From: Ktedonobacterales bacterium
GTDB taxonomy: Bacteria; Chloroflexota; Ktedonobacteria; Ktedonobacterales; Ktedonobacteraceae
Reading direction: 5' to 3'
Length of the DNA: 64,000 bases
NCBI GenBank assembly: GCA_027451525.1
Contig: DAIDJF010000007.1
Coordinates: forward strand, 48,664 to 112,663
The notes under the pieces were generated by a model, which was not told where the DNA came from, did not search any database, and worked only from the letters and a program-made list of their open reading frames with translations. Made by a program: the position numbers and the translations under genes. Positions within the stretch are counted from its first letter, which is position 1; every line of letters begins with the position of its first letter. Shown here piece by piece: positions 28,339 through 36,425 of this stretch.

Positions 28339-28361
28339 GCAGGCGGGGATAACCAGCCTGC
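28339..28361 (-). terminator. Possible weak terminator between kinase-like and dehalogenase genes
   Basis: On the reverse strand GCAGGC and GCCTGC (28356-28361 and 28339-28344) form a short stem with an 11-base loop, followed within three bases by GTTTTTG. It lies in the 93-base gap after the kinase-like gene and may only partly stop transcription. Confidence 0.4.
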
Positions 28362-28393
28362 TCAATCACTTCACGTCTTACACGTTTGTGCCG

Positions 28394-29461
28394 CTACAAG
28401 CGTCCGCGCTCGGCAAGCTCAGCGGCATACATGATAATGCTGCGCACACGGCTACCAAACGAGGCAAAACGTTCATCGTGCGTCTGCCCACGTTTCCAGC
28501 GCGCATAAATCTGCTGAATAATCACCACCAGACGGAAGTAGGCAAAGACCATATAGAAGTGCATCGAAGAGATATCGCGTCCGCTCTTCTGTGCATACAG
28601 GTCAATAAACTGTTCACGATGAATAAATCCAGGAAAGGTCGTGACAGTCGGTAGCACATTCTGCAAATATTCCGGGTCATTCTGATTGACCCAATAACTC
28701 AGCGTGATTGCCAGATCAACCAATGGGTCGCCAATCGTTGCCATTTCCCAGTCGAGGACCGCCGTTGGTCTGGTAAGGTCTTCATAACTGAGCAGCATAT
28801 TATTGAGTTTGAAGTCATTATGGATAAGCGTCGGGGCGGGACTCTGCGGCACATGCTCGCTCAGCCAGCGGGTCAGCGGCTCAACCTGCGGAATATCATC
28901 GGTTTGCGAGCGATGGTAGCGTTCAATCCACGCCTTAACTTGACGCTGGAGAAAGCCTTCTGGATAGCCAAATGCGCCCAGGCCAGCAGCTTGCCAGTCT
29001 ACCGCGTGTATCTGCGCCAGCGTCTCGGCAACCATTGTAGATAAAGCACGACACAACTGCTCATTTGGAGTTATATCTGCCGGAAACTCGGTATTGAGCA
29101 CTATTCCCTTGCGCCGCTCCATGATGTAAAAGGGCACGCCCAGCACGCTTAGATCATTGCAAAATACGTAGGGCTTGGGAGCCAGCGGGAAGACGGGATT
29201 GACCTTTTGCAATAAACCAGCCTCGCGCTCCATATCATGGGCCTTTGGTGGCACTGGACCAAAGGGCGGGCGGCGCAACACGCCCTCCCACGAGCCAACT
29301 CGCACTAGATAGGTGAGATTTGAGGCTCCTGAAGGGAACTGGCGCACGTCTAAAGATTCTGGCCCCAAGCCAGCAATATGCTTACGCATATAGCGTTCAA
29401 CAGCGGATAGATCAAGCTCTTCACCTGAACGTACAACCATCGTATCATCATTGGCACGCAT
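28394..29461 (-). CDS. Aminoglycoside phosphotransferase-fold kinase (ACAD10/11-type APH domain)
   Basis: A 355-residue kinase of the APH/choline-kinase fold. Nucleotide-binding strands include SNLTYLVRVGSWEGVLRRPP; the catalytic loop is LIHNDFKLNNMLL (HxDxxxxN) and the metal-binding Asp is in AVLDWEMATIGDPLVDLA. This form, close to the APH domain fused to acyl-CoA dehydrogenase in animal ACAD10/ACAD11, is common beside free acyl-CoA dehydrogenase genes, as here. It may phosphorylate a hydroxyacyl intermediate rather than an antibiotic. ATG is preceded by TTAGGAGCAAAAC. It heads the leftward group kinase, dehalogenase, dehydrogenase. Confidence 0.87.
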   Translation of the reverse strand: MRANDDTMVVRSGEELDLSAVERYMRKHIAGLGPESLDVRQFPSGASNLTYLVRVGSWEGVLRRPPFGPVPPKAHDMEREAGLLQKVNPVFPLAPKPYVFCNDLSVLGVPFYIMERRKGIVLNTEFPADITPNEQLCRALSTMVAETLAQIHAVDWQAAGLGAFGYPEGFLQRQVKAWIERYHRSQTDDIPQVEPLTRWLSEHVPQSPAPTLIHNDFKLNNMLLSYEDLTRPTAVLDWEMATIGDPLVDLAITLSYWVNQNDPEYLQNVLPTVTTFPGFIHREQFIDLYAQKSGRDISSMHFYMVFAYFRLVVIIQQIYARWKRGQTHDERFASFGSRVRSIIMYAAELAERGRL

Positions 29462-29575
29462 GTTTTGCTCCTAAATTGCAGTGTTATAAAGAGGGAGTAA
29501 CAATCTTGCTAAGAACAATATGCTTCTATATCGCTCTGCTTGTCAATGGTTGGCAGGCTAAGAGGAGTAACTCAC

Positions 29576-29755
29576 TTATCCCTGACCAGTGGCAAGACCA
29601 TAGAAAAGCAAGATAGCCACCACTATCAGCACGAGACACGACAGCACGAGCCAGCTATTGGTTAGCCAGCCCAAGCGATCTCGCCCCATGATTTTGCGAC
29701 TATTGCCAATCACCAACAGATAGATGATTAAAACAGGGGCTAAAATTCCAGAATT
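29576..29755 (-). pseudogene. C-terminal relic of an Nramp-family metal transporter
   Basis: A frame of 59 codons ending in TAA (29576-29578) encodes LAPVLIIYLLVIGNSRKIMG, then a polar stretch, then one strongly hydrophobic helix and FYGLATGQG. The 'APVLI...NSRKIMG' block is the end of an Nramp (Mn/Fe divalent-cation) transporter, covering only its last two membrane helices. There is no start codon context of its own; the frame begins inside the end of the truncated glycosyltransferase gene, in a different frame. Together they look like the fused ends of two genes after a deletion. Confidence 0.65.
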
Positions 29756-30138
29756 GAGGCCGCAACACGCAGAGGAATCCCCGCCAGATAGCAGAGATAG
29801 GCTGCGGGCAACGGACTTTGGCGAAACGAGGTGAAGATCAGCGCACCATCAAAGTGCCGCTCCTTGAGCAGGGCGATCATATGCTGCTCACGCGCACTAT
29901 CGAGCGGCAATTGCTGCCAGGGGTCCATCCAGGGAGCTTGATAGACAATCACCTCATCCAGATCGGGATTAAGTTGACCCACCTGCGCTCCAACAGGACT
30001 AGCCAGAAGCGTTAAATGGGCCTCTGGCAATGCATGACGTACAGCATGAAAAGCAGGCGTCGTGACCAACACATCGCCCAAATTATCCAGCCGCACAAGT
30101 AGAACGTTGCGCACCTGTTGCCAGCGCGAATCTTTCAT
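29740..30138 (-). pseudogene. Truncated glycosyltransferase family 9 (heptosyltransferase-like) gene
   Basis: Only 132 residues: the N-terminal Rossmann half of a GT9 enzyme. VLLVRLDNLGDVLVTTPAFHAVRHALP is the signature opening, followed by LTLLASPVGA and DGALIFTSFRQSPLPAAYL. The family normally has 330-360 residues with a donor-binding C-terminal half, which is missing: the frame stops (RVAASILEF) where the Nramp relic begins. The start overlaps the hldE stop by four bases (ATGA), so it was the fourth gene of the heptose operon. As it stands it should not transfer sugar. Confidence 0.78.
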
Positions 30139-31700
30139 ACCAACTGTTTCCCCTCAGGTGAATTATCGCCATGAGTAGTATTTCCGGCGACACGAGCTAT
30201 GCGGTCAATTATTGCACTTGTACTCATACTTCCAACTAACGGCAGAATCACGATACGGCCACCACATGCATACACCATTTCTGCTTCAGGTAAGGACTCT
30301 TTCGCATAATCACCGCCTTTGACGTGAACATCTGGACGCAACACACGAATAAGTTCCGCTGGCGTCTCTTCGTCGAACAGAATGACATGATCGACCATAT
30401 CCAGGGCCGCAACCAGAGCTAAACGGTCACGTGCACTCGTCAATGGGCGTCCTGGGCCTTTGAGCGCGCGCGTACTGCTATCGCTATTGATACCCACGAC
30501 GAGCACATCGCCGAGGGCCTTTGCCTGCCGCAAAAATTGAATATGGCCTGCGTGCAGAATATCAAATACACCATTGGTGAAAACGATACGCCGCCCCTCA
30601 GAGCGTTCGTGCTCAAGAACCTGGACAAGACGCGCCAGTGCCAGACGACTCTGCTCATCATCAGACGACGGATAGGTGCGTTGCTGCCCATACACGCGCA
30701 CGCTCACGCGCTGCAATAGTTCTTGCTGCTGCACCACCGCAGTCCAGCGTCTGCTGACCGCGATACTTGCAGCATCGAGCGCAATTTGTACCGCTTCCGG
30801 CATAGCGGCACCCGCCGCAAGTGAGAGAGCCAACGCCGCTGCAAATGTGTCGCCTGCCCCAATATCATACGCCCGTACAACAGGATGGGCGGGCATATGT
30901 ATCATTTGTCCCTGGCGTCCAGCCAGTAAGACTCCATGCTCGGCCAATGTAATTGCCACATATTGCGTTTCCAGATGCTCCAGCATAGTATAGGCCATGT
31001 AGCGCATCGTTTCCCACCCAGCAGCCGTCTGCAAAGTAATCTCCTCGCGCAGAGCGGCATCAGCCAACAACAGGCGTGCCTCGTGATAGTTGGGCGTCAC
31101 CACACTCGCTTTGAATTGCCAAAAGCGTTGCAACGCCTTTGAGTCAATGAGCAAAGGCTTGGGCGAACGCTCATGTAACTCATATAAGCGCGCAATCAGC
31201 GCGTCCGACATAACACCATAGCAATAGTCAGAGATCACCACAACATCACAGAGAGGATAGACCGTCTCCAAGGAATGTAGAAGATGCTGCTGAGTCTCCG
31301 CGTTTAGCATCTCAATAGCATTACCCTCATCAAAACGCACGACATACTGCCCATCAGCGAGAATACGTACCTTATGCTGTGTCTGAATGCGTTCATCTTG
31401 GACAAGCCAGCAATCATTTATACCACGTTCGCGCAGGACAGTGCGTAACAGTCCACCCACATGATCTGTACCAACTACGCTTAAAAACATCACATCGGCT
31501 TCAAGTGCGCGTATATTGGCGGCAGTATTGGCAGCACCACCAGGGACGCGATGTTCCGTGGTCTTATGTACAACAGCAATCGGCCCTTCGCTGCATAAAC
31601 GGGTGGCTGTCCCTTCCATATAGGTGTCTAGCATTGCGTCGCCAATTACCAGGGCACGTAACTGGCGAAAATGCTGGACAAACTCAATAGCGGTAGCCAT
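30135..31700 (-). CDS. hldE: Bifunctional heptose-7-phosphate kinase/heptose-1-phosphate adenylyltransferase HldE
   Basis: About 521 residues. N-terminal PfkB/ribokinase-type kinase: VIGDAMLDTYMEG, PGGAANTAANIRAL, and the C-terminal kinase signature VRAYDIGAGDTFAAAL. C-terminal nucleotidyltransferase: VFTNGVFDILHAGHIQFL (HxGH) and later GGDYAKESLPEAEMV, with ISTSS-like ending GSMSTSAII. It phosphorylates D-glycero-D-manno-heptose-7-phosphate at C1 and later adenylates heptose-1-phosphate. The ATG at 31700 has GGAGGAG seven bases upstream and overlaps gmhB by 17 bases; the frame stays open to 31898 but that part is gmhB sequence in another frame. Gene order gmhA-gmhB-hldE supports the call. 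Confidence 0.93.
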   Translation of the reverse strand: MATAIEFVQHFRQLRALVIGDAMLDTYMEGTATRLCSEGPIAVVHKTTEHRVPGGAANTAANIRALEADVMFLSVVGTDHVGGLLRTVLRERGINDCWLVQDERIQTQHKVRILADGQYVVRFDEGNAIEMLNAETQQHLLHSLETVYPLCDVVVISDYCYGVMSDALIARLYELHERSPKPLLIDSKALQRFWQFKASVVTPNYHEARLLLADAALREEITLQTAAGWETMRYMAYTMLEHLETQYVAITLAEHGVLLAGRQGQMIHMPAHPVVRAYDIGAGDTFAAALALSLAAGAAMPEAVQIALDAASIAVSRRWTAVVQQQELLQRVSVRVYGQQRTYPSSDDEQSRLALARLVQVLEHERSEGRRIVFTNGVFDILHAGHIQFLRQAKALGDVLVVGINSDSSTRALKGPGRPLTSARDRLALVAALDMVDHVILFDEETPAELIRVLRPDVHVKGGDYAKESLPEAEMVYACGGRIVILPLVGSMSTSAIIDRIARVAGNTTHGDNSPEGKQLV

Positions 31701-32451
31701 GAGCGGCTCCTCCACGAGTTGCAAGAGCGGGGGCAATACGGGATGTGCGACCTCCATATTGGCCCGATGGTGGACAATAGATACTATATTGCCTGGTTGA
31801 TGAGGGAGGGCGTTTCTCCTGGCTCTGCCGCTGAAGGATATAATTGACGCCACGCCTGTTCGCATTACGCTGGGCAGACGAAGAACCCGACGTACCATGC
31901 CTTTGAATAATCATACGCAATGCTTGACTTGTGCTAGAAGCAATGTATGTCGGCTGGCGTAGAGCACTATTTGATGGCTGCTCCGTACCAAGATCAACCA
32001 GGATGGTGCGACAACCAGCGCGATTGCCCGCTTCAACATCATCCAGAATATCACCGATAAGCCAGGATTGTCTTACATCAATCTGGTGCTCACGAGCAGC
32101 ACGCAAAATCATGCCTGTACCGGGCTTGCGACATTCGCACACGCGCGTAAACTCTGGAACCACACCTTCGGGATGGTGTGGACAGTGATAAATGCCATCT
32201 ACACGCACGCCGCGAGCGATCAGTTCTTCCGCTAAGTACTTGTGCATCCGCTGCAAATCAGCTTCAGTAAAGTAGCCACGCGCAATGCCCGCCTGATTCG
32301 TCACAACGATCAATAGAAATCCCATACGCTGTAAACGTACCAGTTCAGGGCCAATATCTTCATATAACCGTAGTTGTTCGGGACGAGATGGATAATGTGA
32401 TGGGTAGACCAAAGTCCCATCACGGTCTAAAAAAAGAGCCGCACGACTCAT
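31684..32451 (-). CDS. gmhB: D-glycero-beta-D-manno-heptose 1,7-bisphosphate 7-phosphatase GmhB, with C-terminal extension
   Basis: A HAD phosphatase that removes the C7 phosphate of heptose bisphosphate. Motif I is ALFLDRDGTLVYP, motif II LIVVTNQAGIARG, and the Zn-binding cysteine/histidine loop typical of GmhB is HCPHHPEG ... VCECRKP; motif IV is WLIGDILDDVEAG. The core ends near residue 175. The remaining 80 residues are Ser/Arg/Gln-rich, low in hydrophobics and unlike the family, so the protein is longer (255) than the usual 180-190. Ends 17 bases inside hldE; starts three bases after gmhA. Confidence 0.9.
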   Translation of the reverse strand: MSRAALFLDRDGTLVYPSHYPSRPEQLRLYEDIGPELVRLQRMGFLLIVVTNQAGIARGYFTEADLQRMHKYLAEELIARGVRVDGIYHCPHHPEGVVPEFTRVCECRKPGTGMILRAAREHQIDVRQSWLIGDILDDVEAGNRAGCRTILVDLGTEQPSNSALRQPTYIASSTSQALRMIIQRHGTSGSSSAQRNANRRGVNYILQRQSQEKRPPSSTRQYSIYCPPSGQYGGRTSRIAPALATRGGAAHGYRY

Positions 32452-32454
32452 ACA

Positions 32455-33120
32455 CTATACCTCACCTTCAAGCGTGCAAAGTTGCCGCTCGGTAATATCG
32501 CACAACATGTGGGTCACGACCATATGCAACTCCTGCACGACCGCTCTATCAGCAACAGGCATACGTATCGTGACATCTGCCAAACTTTCCAGACGACTTG
32601 CACACTCACCAGTGATTGCGACAATTGACATCAGACGTTGCCGTCCCGCCTCTGCCGCCCGCAGTACATTTTCAGACTCTCCGCTGGTACTGAAAATGAT
32701 GAGTAAATCGCCCGGTTGCCCAAGAGCAGGTATTTGACAGGCAAATACCTGCTCATACCCATAATCATTGGCAATCGCGGTAATAATTGAGGTATCGGTG
32801 GTCAACGCTATCACGGCATAAGCTGCACGCTCCCGTTTGAAACGCCCCACCAGTTCTGCGGCAAAATGTTGGGCCTCTGCCGCGCTTCCCCCATTTCCGG
32901 CTACCAGGGCTTTACGCCCACTTGACAATGCCTCCACCAACATAATCGCCACATCCACTAACTGAGTTGTCTGCCCAGTCAATCTCCCCAACGCATTCTC
33001 TAACATCTTACGTCGACTATTCATCATACCCACCAGTGAATTATGACACTCTACACGTCGCGTAGCTGTTTTCAAAGATGGGACACAGAGCATTGTTGTC
33101 TCATGATCTGCTATTTTCAT
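32455..33120 (-). CDS. gmhA: Phosphoheptose isomerase GmhA (SIS domain)
   Basis: A 221-residue SIS-domain isomerase converting sedoheptulose-7-phosphate to D-glycero-D-manno-heptose-7-phosphate. Signature segments: LVAGNGGSAAEAQHFAAELVGRF (metal and phosphate site), ALTTDTSIITAIANDYGYEQVF, IFSTSGESENVLRAAEAG, and QELHMVVTHMLCDITE with the metal-binding Glu/His. It is the first gene of the leftward heptose operon. The first 30 residues are extra relative to the common form; a shorter start at the MMNSRRK methionines is possible. Confidence 0.92.
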   Translation of the reverse strand: MKIADHETTMLCVPSLKTATRRVECHNSLVGMMNSRRKMLENALGRLTGQTTQLVDVAIMLVEALSSGRKALVAGNGGSAAEAQHFAAELVGRFKRERAAYAVIALTTDTSIITAIANDYGYEQVFACQIPALGQPGDLLIIFSTSGESENVLRAAEAGRQRLMSIVAITGECASRLESLADVTIRMPVADRAVVQELHMVVTHMLCDITERQLCTLEGEV

Positions 33121-33659
33121 GCCGTGTATACCCTACCTGCTTCCAAAACTTTGTGTTTTTCCTTATATACATATTTTCTTTATTGTAGAGCCACCACACA
33201 CATTCCTGACATTGATAATAGTAAAGCAGGCTCGTCCATTTTCACAAGTCAGCAGTAAACTACTAAGCTTCTTTTTAACAACTGCTAATCTTAACTAATT
33301 TTTATTTTCTATTATTTAAATAACACTCCCGAAATTGATCACGCATATAAGACATATGCGCACGGGATATTGCGCTAGCAAGAGGTGCGGCATGGCACTC
33401 TTTTACGCTTGTATTGCTATGCAAAACAGGGAAGAGGTTGCAAAATAGCAGAGAAAACGTATATTTTTCCTGTGTTTATCGCGTTTTCTCAAGATGAGGC
33501 AACAGACATCTCAATGGATATAAGAAAACAGAGGTATTACACTGGTAGAGTATTTATTGAGGAGATGACAGACTATACACAAGCATTATGCATCGCAAAG
33601 CACAACAGCATATAGCCCATTTGCTCTACCAGTGACACACACGAGTACTACCTACCAGT
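33121..33659. other. Intergenic region, no convincing gene
   Basis: A 539-base AT-rich gap between gmhA and the Y-family polymerase homologue, both leftward. An open frame at 33385-33615 on the plus strand has no ribosome site, no recognisable motif and untypical codon use. The gmhA promoter should lie here. I see no strong hairpin or repeat. Confidence 0.5.
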
Positions 33660-35099
33660 TTATCCCAGTTTGCGGGTAGGACGCCCACGTGAACGAGCGG
33701 GAGGTGGATAATAGGCAGGAGTTGTCGCAATAATATCCCCAATGCGCAATTGCACTTGCAGGTAACGATTGGCAGGACGATGGTAGTGCGCAAAGAGCAT
33801 CAGGCTATGGTGTGCAAGGATATCTGCCTCGTCGGTATGACGTGAGAGCAACATCTGTCCACCCAGCGTTTCTTCGGCTGTTGTCACCGCTGCCTCCTCG
33901 CCATCGTCACTGATGACAAGCTTGCGCGTTTCTCGCCGTAAGACATTAGGCCAGAGGATCAACGCGATAGCCTGCCCTTTAAGACGTTGCTCGATCAAGC
34001 GTTCGCTTAAGTAGTTCGCAAGGCGGCGAATCGCGGCGCAGGTTTCATCGGCATCAGCGGCTTGATGGAAGCGAATGCGGGCATTCTGGCTCAAGGGCGG
34101 CGCGTCTGGCACAACTAGACTACTATCCTCTCCACTAGCAACCTGATAGACCCATCCGCCGAGACGCCCAAGACGACGAATCAAGCCCTCTTCGCTCAAT
34201 GTTGCCACTTGCGCGAAAGAGGTAATGCCGAAATCGCGCAGATGGGCGACTAACTCCGCCAGAGCGACCGCGTCTATCTGCTCACTCTTGCCTTCGACCT
34301 CTGGCGCACGCATAACGCCATTACTATTCTGCTCGTGCAGTTCTCCCAATTCTGGTAGTGCGCCCGGTGTGCCACCACCCGCCGCCCGCAGTTGCAGCAA
34401 CAGAGAGAGTGGGAGCGTTTGCACAAACGACGCCTCACGTCCGGGAGGGATGTATAACACACCTTGCCGCCCGTCTTTTCGACTCATCAAGGCCGCCAGT
34501 TCCGCGATAGCTTTGCCGTTCGCAATGCCGATCATCGCTGTTAAGCCCATCTCGGCAATTTCCGCGCACAAGCGTTCGCCCAAAGCCACAGGTGTATCAA
34601 ACGTCAATTCACAGCCGCGCAGATCAATAAACGTGTCTGCGATTGGTACAGACTCGATGATACGCGAGTATGCACGATATCGCTCTTTAAGATTCTGAAT
34701 AATCGGTTGATAGCGATCATGCGCGGCGGGCAGAAAGCGCGTGCGTGGGGCAAGACGATGCACCCGCCGTAACGGCATGCCCGGACTGACGCCAAGCCGC
34801 ATAGCCGCGGGAGATGCATCAATCACCCGTCCCGGTTCATTCGGGCGTCCCGTGCCTGTTCCAACCACGAAGGCTTGCCCCCGTAGCGATGCATCATACA
34901 TCTCTTCTAAGGTGCAATAAAAATGGCGAATGCGTACGTGCATCACGCCTTGTCGCAAACGCGCGCGCTCCGCTGCACGGACTATCTCTTGCGCCTTTGC
35001 CATATCGACACCCGCAGTATCGGCAGCGTATGCCAATCCCGCCGTATCAGCTTCTGTTTGTGGTGATTGTGCCAATGAGTAAACATTAAAATGCTGCAT
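33660..35099 (-). CDS. Y-family DNA polymerase homologue lacking catalytic acidic residues (ImuB-like)
   Basis: A 479-residue protein of the Y-polymerase family. The palm motif that reads HxDxDxFFASVE in active polymerases is HVRIRHFYCTLEE here (about 54-66), so the metal-binding Asp is Arg56. The second motif, normally S-x-D-E-A-Y-L-D, reads PIADTFID (152-159): the Asp is Ala154 and Glu is Asp155. Fold landmarks are kept: ASPAAMRLGVSPGMPLRRV, MIGIANGKAIAELA, a fingers/thumb HhH segment LRDFGITSFAQVATL with IRRLGRLGGWVY, and a little-finger domain. This is the pattern of ImuB, an inactive scaffold of the ImuA-ImuB-DnaE2 mutasome; no imuA or dnaE2 is adjacent and no clear clamp-binding motif is seen. 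Confidence 0.8.
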   Translation of the reverse strand: MQHFNVYSLAQSPQTEADTAGLAYAADTAGVDMAKAQEIVRAAERARLRQGVMHVRIRHFYCTLEEMYDASLRGQAFVVGTGTGRPNEPGRVIDASPAAMRLGVSPGMPLRRVHRLAPRTRFLPAAHDRYQPIIQNLKERYRAYSRIIESVPIADTFIDLRGCELTFDTPVALGERLCAEIAEMGLTAMIGIANGKAIAELAALMSRKDGRQGVLYIPPGREASFVQTLPLSLLLQLRAAGGGTPGALPELGELHEQNSNGVMRAPEVEGKSEQIDAVALAELVAHLRDFGITSFAQVATLSEEGLIRRLGRLGGWVYQVASGEDSSLVVPDAPPLSQNARIRFHQAADADETCAAIRRLANYLSERLIEQRLKGQAIALILWPNVLRRETRKLVISDDGEEAAVTTAEETLGGQMLLSRHTDEADILAHHSLMLFAHYHRPANRYLQVQLRIGDIIATTPAYYPPPARSRGRPTRKLG

Positions 35100-35483
35100 A
35101 TTCGCCTTCTAGCATATCTTCTAACTCTGCCTTATTTTATGAAAAAGGAACCTTCTTTTCTGCGCATTAGTAGTCTTGTAATACGTGTACAGACGGGTAT
35201 CTACCATCACAGATAACGTTTTTTTAATGAATTTTTATTCTCTCTTGCGCGAGAACAATACGTCCACCATACTAGTAAATTTAGATTGCAAAAAAATCAT
35301 TCTTCTCTAAAACGAACGTAAATTGGGACATTTTTGCTACTATATTTTCCTCTTCTGCCCCCTTCCTGTCAAGATACCTCTGCCTTTTCTTCAAAATTAT
35401 GACACAGCAGTACAATAGAATGAGGGTAGCTTTCACGTACGCTCAACCCAGGCATATCTATCATGGCTTATAGGAGTGTTGCT
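35100..35483. other. Divergent intergenic region
   Basis: About 384 AT-rich bases between the divergent polymerase homologue and the unknown gene at 35484; it must carry promoters for both. I looked for LexA-like dyads next to the polymerase gene and found only imperfect GAAC...GTCC-type matches that I do not trust. AGGAG lies seven bases before the ATG at 35484. Confidence 0.45.
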
Positions 35484-36293
35484 ATGAAAAGCTCACATAT
35501 CGACCACAACCAGCGACAGGAACAATCAATGCAAAGGAGCAACCATCTCGCTTTGCCATCCTCAACAGACTCATATGCATGGATCACCCTTGTCACGACG
35601 CATCTACACAACTATTATCATCCGCACATGCATGACGAGGATATACAAATGCTTGATTTCAGCTTACATCACATTTTCTCGCACGTCGCGTGGCTATATC
35701 TAACAGGTTTACCCGCTCTTACCCACGAGACTACACTGCCTTTTCGCGATCAGTTGGAGCACACCTTTCTTTGTTGGCAGCACATACGTACGCTGCTACA
35801 TGCACTTGAACGCTTGAAAGTTATCGCGCATCTCCTCAACGTGACCGCCATGAGTATTATGCATACATTGAATAATGAGGCTCCGCCAGAAGAGATGCAG
35901 GGGGCACCATCTTCCCCGTTCATTACATTTACGCAAGAAGAGGAGGAGTGGGCTGTTGCTTTTCGGGAACTCGCTGAGCATCTACATTCCTGGCAACACT
36001 CCTATACAGCGTGCAACGCTTTCAGCACACAATTCTCCACACAGGCTCTCTCTCTGCCTACGCTAGAGATGATTGATAAATCTTTTGACACTATCTTATT
36101 TCACAGCAACACGCTCTTTGGTGATATTTTACCCGATCTTCGCGCAACAAGTATTGACGACGATGAAGCTCTCTCTACCTGCCTATTTGACCTTTTACAA
36201 CAGAATGATGCCCTCTTAATCGCCATAGATAGCATCATCGAACCACTTACAACGTTACTCCAATACCATGCAATTACGACGGTATTGCGTTGA
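35484..36293 (+). CDS. Unknown helical protein
   Basis: About 269 residues, soluble, mostly predicted alpha-helix, rich in His, Leu and Thr (for example HLHNYYHPHMHDEDIQMLD and SLHHIFSHVAWLYL). I do not recognise a family and see no catalytic motif, signal peptide or membrane segment. ATG at 35484 with AGGAG seven bases upstream is preferred over 35463. The next gene, 130 bases downstream on the same strand, is a degenerate GGDEF-MshEN protein, so a signalling role is possible, but that is only proximity. Confidence 0.6.
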   Translation: MKSSHIDHNQRQEQSMQRSNHLALPSSTDSYAWITLVTTHLHNYYHPHMHDEDIQMLDFSLHHIFSHVAWLYLTGLPALTHETTLPFRDQLEHTFLCWQHIRTLLHALERLKVIAHLLNVTAMSIMHTLNNEAPPEEMQGAPSSPFITFTQEEEEWAVAFRELAEHLHSWQHSYTACNAFSTQFSTQALSLPTLEMIDKSFDTILFHSNTLFGDILPDLRATSIDDDEALSTCLFDLLQQNDALLIAIDSIIEPLTTLLQYHAITTVLR

Positions 36294-36425
36294 TCTTAAC
36301 CGTAAAACGCTACTCTTAACAAATATACAACCTGTTTCGCGCCTTTTTCTCAGCCTTCACTCAGTAAAATATATAGACAAAGGGATTTGTAAAATAATTA
36401 TTCCTGGGATTGAAGGAGCGATACA

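Noticed and set aside
31701..31898. N-terminal extension of HldE by 66 residues
   Set aside because: The stretch is gmhB coding sequence in another frame; a strong ribosome site precedes the ATG at 31700.
33385..33615. Possible 76-residue gene in the gap between gmhA and the polymerase homologue
   Set aside because: No ribosome site, motif or family resemblance; composition looks like chance.
35100..35483. LexA operator controlling the polymerase homologue
   Set aside because: Only imperfect half-site matches were present and the host's LexA motif is not known to me.
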